Part shown: positions 59,555 to 64,000 of the stretch, piece after piece
Numbering within the stretch: the stretch's first letter is position 1
How the letters are laid out: each line of letters starts with the position of its first letter
Origin: Streptomyces sp. NBC_00448
Lineage (GTDB): Bacteria > Actinomycetota > Actinomycetes > Streptomycetales > Streptomycetaceae
Assembly (NCBI RefSeq): GCF_036014115.1
Contig: NZ_CP107913.1
Coordinates: forward strand, 5,821,501-5,885,500
Reading direction: 5' to 3'
DNA: 64,000 nucleotides
Program-made: the position numbers and the translations under genes
Notes under the pieces: generated by a model
Told to the model about the DNA's origin: nothing
What the model saw: only the letters and a program-made list of their open reading frames with translations
The model's database searches: none

Positions 59555-61048
59555 ATGAGTACCGCAGAGCAGCAGCCGCAAGGCCGTACGGAGGCACCGG
59601 CACCGGAGGAGAAGAAGGGGCCGGGGCTCGGGTGGGCCCTGGTCATCACGAGCGTCGCGGGCTTCATGGCCGCGCTGGACAACCTGGTCGTCACCACCGC
59701 GCTGCCCTCCATCCGCAAGAGCCTCGGGGGAGCGCTGTCGGACCTGGAGTGGACGGTGAGCGCGTACACCCTCACCTTCGCGGTGCTGCTGATGTTCGGC
59801 GCCGCGCTCGGCGACCGCTTCGGCCGGCGCCGGCTCTTCCTCGTCGGGATCACCATCTTCACCGGCGCGTCGGCCGCCGCCGCGCTCTCCTCCGGCATCG
59901 ACGCGCTGATCGCCGCACGGGCGCTGCAAGGCGTGGGCGGCGCGATCATGATGCCGCTCACCCTGACCCTGCTGACCGCGGCCGTCCCGAAGGAGAAGCG
60001 CGGGATGGCGTACGGGATCTGGGGAGCCGCCAACGGCCTCGCGGTCGCCTGCGGCCCGCTGATCGGCGGCAGCCTCACCCAGCACATCTCCTGGCACTGG
60101 ATCTTCTGGCTGAACGTCCCGATAGGCCTGGCCCTGCTGCCGCTGGCCCGGCTGAAGCTGCGCGAGTCCTACGCACCCGACGCCCGGCTGGACTTCCGCG
60201 GCACCGCACTGATCAGCCTCGGCCTGTTCGGCATCGTCTACGCCCTGGTCAGCGCGAACGACCACGGCTGGAGCAGTGCCCGGGTGCTGGCCGGACTGAT
60301 CGGCGGCGGCATCCTGGTGGCGGCGTTCGTCCGGCACGGCTTCACCGCGAAGCGGCCCATGGTGCCGATGCGGATGTTCGCCAACCGCGGCTTCGCGGCG
60401 ACCAACGCGACCAACATGCTGATGTTCATCGGCATGTTCGGCTCGATCTTCCTGCTCAGCCAGTTCCTCCAGACCGTCGTCGGGTACGGGCCCACCGAGG
60501 CGGGGCTGCGGATGCTGCCCTGGACCGGTATGCCGATGATCGTGTCGCCGTTCGCGGGCTACCTCGCCGACCGGATCGGCGGGCGGGTGGTCGTCGCCAC
60601 CGGGCTGGCCTTCCAGGCCATCGGCCTCGGCTGGTACGCGTCGGTGGTCTCGACGGATGTCTCCTACGCCGCGCAACTGCCCGCGCTGATCATCAGCGGC
60701 GTCGGGATGGCGCTGTTCTTCGCCCCCGCCACCACCCTGATGATGGGCGCGGTGAAGGAGTCGGAGCAGGGCATCGCCTCCGGTACGAGCAACTCGCTGC
60801 GCGAGGTCGGCGGGGCGCTCGGCATCGCGATGCTCAGCACGATCTTCTCCTCGCACGGCGGCTACCAGTCCCCGACGGCCTTCGTGAACGGCATCACCCC
60901 GGCACTGTGGGTCGGCGCGTCGGTCCTGGCGCTCGGGATGGTCGCGGCGCTGTGCAACCCGACGCGTCGGGCGCTCGCCGCGAAGGGCGCGGCGCAGGGC
61001 GCGGAGGGCCCGCGGGACGCGGCCGAGCCGGCGCTGAGCGCGCGGTAG
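59555..61048 (+). CDS. MFS drug exporter, DHA2 (EmrB/QacA) type, 14 membrane helices
   Basis: A 497-residue proton-driven multidrug exporter. It has motif D1-like LDNLVVTTALPSIRKSLG, motif A GDRFGRRRLFLVG after helix 2, and motif C-like GAANGLAVACGPLIGGSL in helix 5, with about fourteen hydrophobic helices in all. Cytoplasmic ends are charged (Gln/Pro/Lys-rich start, Ala/Arg tail). Regulation by the preceding TetR is indicated by the shared operator. ATG 59555 follows AGGGGGT. Confidence 0.93.
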   Translation: MSTAEQQPQGRTEAPAPEEKKGPGLGWALVITSVAGFMAALDNLVVTTALPSIRKSLGGALSDLEWTVSAYTLTFAVLLMFGAALGDRFGRRRLFLVGITIFTGASAAAALSSGIDALIAARALQGVGGAIMMPLTLTLLTAAVPKEKRGMAYGIWGAANGLAVACGPLIGGSLTQHISWHWIFWLNVPIGLALLPLARLKLRESYAPDARLDFRGTALISLGLFGIVYALVSANDHGWSSARVLAGLIGGGILVAAFVRHGFTAKRPMVPMRMFANRGFAATNATNMLMFIGMFGSIFLLSQFLQTVVGYGPTEAGLRMLPWTGMPMIVSPFAGYLADRIGGRVVVATGLAFQAIGLGWYASVVSTDVSYAAQLPALIISGVGMALFFAPATTLMMGAVKESEQGIASGTSNSLREVGGALGIAMLSTIFSSHGGYQSPTAFVNGITPALWVGASVLALGMVAALCNPTRRALAAKGAAQGAEGPRDAAEPALSAR

Positions 61049-61089
61049 AGGTAGATCCCGGCCCGGGGGCAGCCGGACACGGAGCCTGC

Positions 61090-61126
61090 GTTCCACGCGG
61101 GGAACAGAACGTTCCTCGCGGGGAAC
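61090..61126. promoter_or_regulatory. pair of 16-bp palindromes upstream of murB
   Basis: GTTCCACGCGGGGAAC (61090-61105) and GTTCCTCGCGGGGAAC (61111-61126) have centres 21 bp apart, two helical turns. TAGGCT (61128-61133) is a likely -10 whose start point falls at the murB GTG (61140). The pair would cover the -35 region, which fits an operator or activator site. Confidence 0.5.
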
Positions 61127-61139
61127 GTAGGCTTTCCGC

Positions 61140-62204
61140 GTGGATGTCGTGGATACAACGGAGAACGCCCGGCTCGCGCCGCTGACCACCTTCCGGTTGG
61201 GCGGCCCGGCCCGGCGGCTGGTGACCGCCAGGACCGACGAGGACGTGGTCGCGGCGGTACGCGAGGCGGACGCGCGCGGCGAGCCGGTCCTGCTGATCGG
61301 TGGCGGCAGCAACCTGGTGATCGCCGACGAGGGCTTCGAGGGCACCGCCGTCCGGATCGCCACCCGGGGCGTGGAGCTGCACGGCACCGCCCTGGAGCTG
61401 GCGGCGGGCGAGGTGTGGTCCGACGCGGTGACCCGGACCGTCGAGGCGGGCCTGGCCGGGGTGGAGTGCCTGGCCGGCATCCCGGGCTCGGCCGGTGCGA
61501 CACCGATCCAGAACGTGGGAGCGTACGGCCAGGAGGTGTCGTCCACGATCACCGAGGTGGTCGCGTACGACCGGCAGCGCGGCGAGGTCGTCACGCTGCC
61601 GAGCGCCGAGTGCGCGTTCGCCTACCGGTTCAGCCGTTTCAAGGCGGACCCGGCGCGGCACGTGGTGCTGCGGGTGCGGTTCGCGCTGGAGGACGCGGGC
61701 GGGCTGTCGGCGCCGCTGAAGTACGCCGAGACCGCGCGTGCGCTCGGCGTCGAGGCCGGCGACCGGGTGCCGCTCGGCAGGGCCCGCGAGACGGTGCTGG
61801 CGCTGCGGGCGGGCAAGGGGATGGTGCTCGATCCCGCGGACCACGACACCTGGTCCGCCGGGTCGTTCTTCACGAACCCGGTGCTGAGCGCGGCCGAGCA
61901 CGCGGAGTTCCTGGTGCGGGTGAAGGAGCGGCTCGGCGCGGAGGTCATTCCGCCCGCGTATCCGGCCGACGCCGACCATGTGAAGACCTCCGCGGCCTGG
62001 CTGATCGACAAGGCCGGGTTCACCAAGGGGTACGGCACCGGGCCGGCCCGGATCTCCACGAAGCACACGCTGGCGCTCACGAATCGTGGTGCGGCCACCA
62101 CGGCTGATCTGCTGGCGCTCGCCCGTGAGGTCCGTGACGGCGTCCACGACGCGTTCGGCGTCACGCTGGTCAACGAGCCGGTATTCGTCGGCACGGCTCT
62201 CTGA
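61140..62204 (+). CDS. murB: UDP-N-acetylmuramate dehydrogenase
   Basis: FAD-dependent enzyme that reduces UDP-N-acetylglucosamine enolpyruvate to UDP-MurNAc in peptidoglycan synthesis. The 354-residue protein has the FAD-binding segments TTFRLGGPARRLV and VLLIGGGSNLVIADEGF, the IPGSAGATPIQNVGAYGQEV loop, YRFSRFK, and the catalytic Ser in AGSFFTNPVLS; the final Glu is in LVNEPVFVG. The length and the middle Tyr loop indicate a type I MurB. The transcript may be leaderless, since the predicted start point meets GTG 61140. Confidence 0.95.
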   Translation: MDVVDTTENARLAPLTTFRLGGPARRLVTARTDEDVVAAVREADARGEPVLLIGGGSNLVIADEGFEGTAVRIATRGVELHGTALELAAGEVWSDAVTRTVEAGLAGVECLAGIPGSAGATPIQNVGAYGQEVSSTITEVVAYDRQRGEVVTLPSAECAFAYRFSRFKADPARHVVLRVRFALEDAGGLSAPLKYAETARALGVEAGDRVPLGRARETVLALRAGKGMVLDPADHDTWSAGSFFTNPVLSAAEHAEFLVRVKERLGAEVIPPAYPADADHVKTSAAWLIDKAGFTKGYGTGPARISTKHTLALTNRGAATTADLLALAREVRDGVHDAFGVTLVNEPVFVGTAL

Positions 62205-62299
62205 CCGCCGGGGCCTGACCGCCGGGGCTTGACCGCCCGTGCTGCCCCGTCCTGCCGGTTCCCGGACCTCGCGGTCGTGATGGGTGGCGCGCGAAAGCT

Positions 62300-62332
62300 C
62301 TCCCCCAGAGCTTCGCCTGGGAGGTACCCCCA
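62300..62332. repeat. dispersed hairpin repeat, second copy
   Basis: A 33-nt unit CTCCCCCAGAG-cttcg-CCTGGGAGG... differing at two positions from 58705-58737. It lies between the convergent murB and adenosine deaminase genes and could act as a shared terminator. Confidence 0.65.
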
Positions 62333-62357
62333 CGTGCCCCCCAGGGACCCCGGAGGG

Positions 62358-63392
62358 TCAGGGGGCCGCCCACCGGGTGATGCCTGACAGGAGGCGGTCG
62401 CGGACGTCCTTGGGGGCGCGGGAGGCCCGGACCGACTGGCGGGCCAGCTCCGCCAGTTCGGGGTCGGAGAAGCCGTGGGCGTCGCGGGCGAGGTCGTACT
62501 GGGCGGCGAGGCGGGAGCCGAAGAGGAGGGGGTCGTCGGCGCCGAGGGCCATGGGCACGCCGGCGTCCCAGAGGGTGCGCAGGGGGACGTCCTCGGGTTT
62601 GTCGTAGACGCCGAGGGCGACGTTGGAGGCCGGGCAGACCTCGCAGGTGATCCCGGAGTCGGCGAGGCGGCGCAGCAGGTAGGGGTCCTCGGCGGCGCGG
62701 ACGCCGTGCCCGACCCGCTGGGCGTGCAGGTCGTCGAGGCAGTCGCGGACGCTGGAGGGCCCGGACAGCTCGCCGCCGTGCGGTGCGGCGAGCAGGCCGC
62801 CCTCGCGGGCGATGGCGAAGGCCCGGTCGAAGTCCCTTGCCAGGCCGCGCCGTTCGTCGTTGGACAGGCCGAAACCGATCACGCCCTGGTCGGCGTAGCG
62901 GACCGCGAGGCGGGCCAGGGTGCGGGCGTCCAGCGGGTGCTTCATCCGGTTGGCGGCCACGATGACGGCCATGCCCACCCCGGTGTCGCGGGAGGCGGTC
63001 CGCACCGCGTCGAGGATGATCTCGATGGTGGGGATCAGCCCGCCGAGCCGGGGCGCGTACGAGGTCGGGTCGACCTGGATCTCCAGCCAGCCGGAGCCGT
63101 CGGCGGCGTCCTCCTCCGCGGCCTCGCGCACCAGCCGCTGGATGTCCTCGGGCGTGCGCAGGCAGGAGCGGGCGATGTCGTAGAGCCGCTGGAAGCGGAA
63201 CCAGCCGCGCTCGTCGGTGGCGCGCAGCTTCGGGGGCTCGCCCGAGGTCAGCGCCTCCGGCAGGTGCACGCCGTGCTTGTCGGCCAGCTCCAGCAGAGTG
63301 GTGGGCCGCATGGACCCGGTGAAGTGCAGATGCAGATGTGCTTTGGGCAGCTCGCGGATCTCGCGTGCCGTCGTCCCTACCTCGCGTGCCAT
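62358..63392 (-). CDS. add: adenosine deaminase
   Basis: Zinc hydrolase that deaminates adenosine (or a related purine nucleoside) to inosine in purine salvage. The 344-residue protein keeps all core motifs: KAHLHLHFTGS (two zinc-binding His), AAPHGGE with the catalytic Glu, QRVGHGVRA (His), and MALGADDPLLF with the zinc Asp. ATG 63392. It converges with murB; the aminotransferase lies upstream on the same strand. Confidence 0.94.
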   Translation of the reverse strand: MAREVGTTAREIRELPKAHLHLHFTGSMRPTTLLELADKHGVHLPEALTSGEPPKLRATDERGWFRFQRLYDIARSCLRTPEDIQRLVREAAEEDAADGSGWLEIQVDPTSYAPRLGGLIPTIEIILDAVRTASRDTGVGMAVIVAANRMKHPLDARTLARLAVRYADQGVIGFGLSNDERRGLARDFDRAFAIAREGGLLAAPHGGELSGPSSVRDCLDDLHAQRVGHGVRAAEDPYLLRRLADSGITCEVCPASNVALGVYDKPEDVPLRTLWDAGVPMALGADDPLLFGSRLAAQYDLARDAHGFSDPELAELARQSVRASRAPKDVRDRLLSGITRWAAP

Positions 63393-63533
63393 CTGTAGAT
63401 CCTGCTATACGTCGGCCCCCGCCCGGAACCATTTTCTCCGAACGGGGGCTTGCCCGAAAACGCGAACGGGTGCGAACGGGCACGGAAGGCGCGCGAAACG
63501 CGCCCGGAAGCGGAGGGCGCCGAACCAGCCGAA

Positions 63534-64000
63534 CTAGTCGGTGGCCTCGCCGAGCAGCTTCTGAATCCGGGAGACGCCCTCGACCAGGTCCTCGTCGCCG
63601 AGCGCGTAGCTCAGCCGCAGGTAGCCGGGCGTGCCGAACGCCTCACCGGGCACCACCGCGACCTCGGCCTCGTCGAGGATCAGGGCGGACAGCTCCACCG
63701 AGGTCTGCGGGCGCTTGCCGCGGATCTCCTTGCCGAGCAGGGCCTTCACCGACGGGTAGGCGTAGAAGGCGCCCTCGGGGACCGGGCAGAGCACGCCGTC
63801 GATCTCGTTGAGCATCCGGACGATGGTCTGCCGGCGGCGGTCGAACGCGGCGCGCATCTCGGCGACCGCGGACAGGTCGCCGCTCACCGCGGCGAGCGCG
63901 GCGACCTGCGCCACGTTGTTGACGTTGGAGGTGGCGTGCGACTGGAGGTTCGCGGCGGCCTTGACCACGTCCTTGGGGCCGACGATCCACCCGACCCGCC
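63534..64000 (-). CDS. aspC: aspartate/tyrosine aminotransferase, C-terminal part (partial)
   Basis: C-terminal 155 residues of a fold-type I PLP aminotransferase; the gene runs off the right end of the window. Seen are [21 protein letters not shown] just after the usual PLP-Lys region (the Lys itself lies outside the window), then [22 protein letters not shown] and [18 protein letters not shown] with the substrate-binding Arg. Consistent with AspC-type aspartate transaminase, which neighbours add in Streptomyces. Confidence 0.9.
   Translation of the reverse strand, partial: RVGWIVGPKDVVKAAANLQSHATSNVNNVAQVAALAAVSGDLSAVAEMRAAFDRRRQTIVRMLNEIDGVLCPVPEGAFYAYPSVKALLGKEIRGKRPQTSVELSALILDEAEVAVVPGEAFGTPGYLRLSYALGDEDLVEGVSRIQKLLGEATD

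Overview
The window is high-GC actinobacterial DNA and looks like a Streptomyces-type chromosome (family Streptomycetaceae). The evidence is the GTGA and TGATG stop/start overlaps, a nuo operon with Ala/Pro-rich tails, a conservon (nitrate-sensing kinase, roadblock protein, DUF742 protein), an XRE-DUF5753 regulator, an MmpS-like protein, and SLP1-type integrative-element genes. The gene order yajQ - tRNA-Tyr - integrative element is what I recall for the SLP1 locus of S. coelicolor.

Layout. (1) 1-8099: 3' part of the respiratory complex I operon, from the end of nuoG through nuoH, I, J, K, L, M and N, all on + and mostly overlapping. (2) 8172-10755: htpX behind an ECF-sigma-like promoter, a YccF membrane protein, a Bcp peroxiredoxin, and yajQ on the opposite strand. 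(3) 10965-40408: a tRNA-Tyr(GTA) gene occupied by a 29-kb actinobacterial integrative element. Its ends are marked by 55-bp identical att repeats at 10996-11050 and 40354-40408. The core genes are a tyrosine integrase, a small HTH excisionase, small accessory proteins, an FtsK-like TraB, an Spd-like membrane protein and a KorSA-like GntR repressor with its own operator array. The element looks defective: traB is split by an IS3-family insertion, and I find no replication initiator. Its right half is cargo and wreckage: regulators, an IS5-family element enclosing a passenger gene, a low-GC WD40-like protein beside an RHS C-terminal toxin, a head-to-head truncated FG-GAP protein, decayed transposase, an FkbM methyltransferase, and a HEPN-like zinc-ribbon protein next to attR. 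(4) 40512-47479: MmpS-like protein, HEAT-repeat protein, a P-loop kinase, secreted proteins and a complete NitT/TauT-type ABC transporter. (5) 47536-54384: an IS4-like gene whose catalytic residues look lost, a conservon without its GTPase, a methyltransferase, and a small palindromic MITE inserted at CTAG. (6) 54381-64000: NAD(P)-binding protein, amidohydrolase, tRNA-Thr and tRNA-Met, rpmG, hadA-hadB, a divergent-operator TetR/MFS pair, murB, adenosine deaminase, and the end of an aspartate aminotransferase.

How the genes fit together. The nuo subunits form the membrane arm and part of the peripheral arm of the proton-pumping NADH dehydrogenase. In the element, int and xis would drive excision from tRNA-Tyr, and TraB/Spd proteins would drive mycelial transfer under KorSA control; the IS3 insertion should have abolished transfer. 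The RHS toxin and the WD40-like gene just downstream have the layout of a polymorphic toxin and its immunity partner. The NitT/TauT ABC genes lie 1.7 kb from a kinase with a nitrate/nitrite-sensor-like ectodomain, a suggestive but unproven pairing. The TetR gene and the MFS exporter carry the same 21-bp operator over their -10 regions and are probably one drug-responsive unit. Functional assignments come from recognising motifs by eye; no database search was run.
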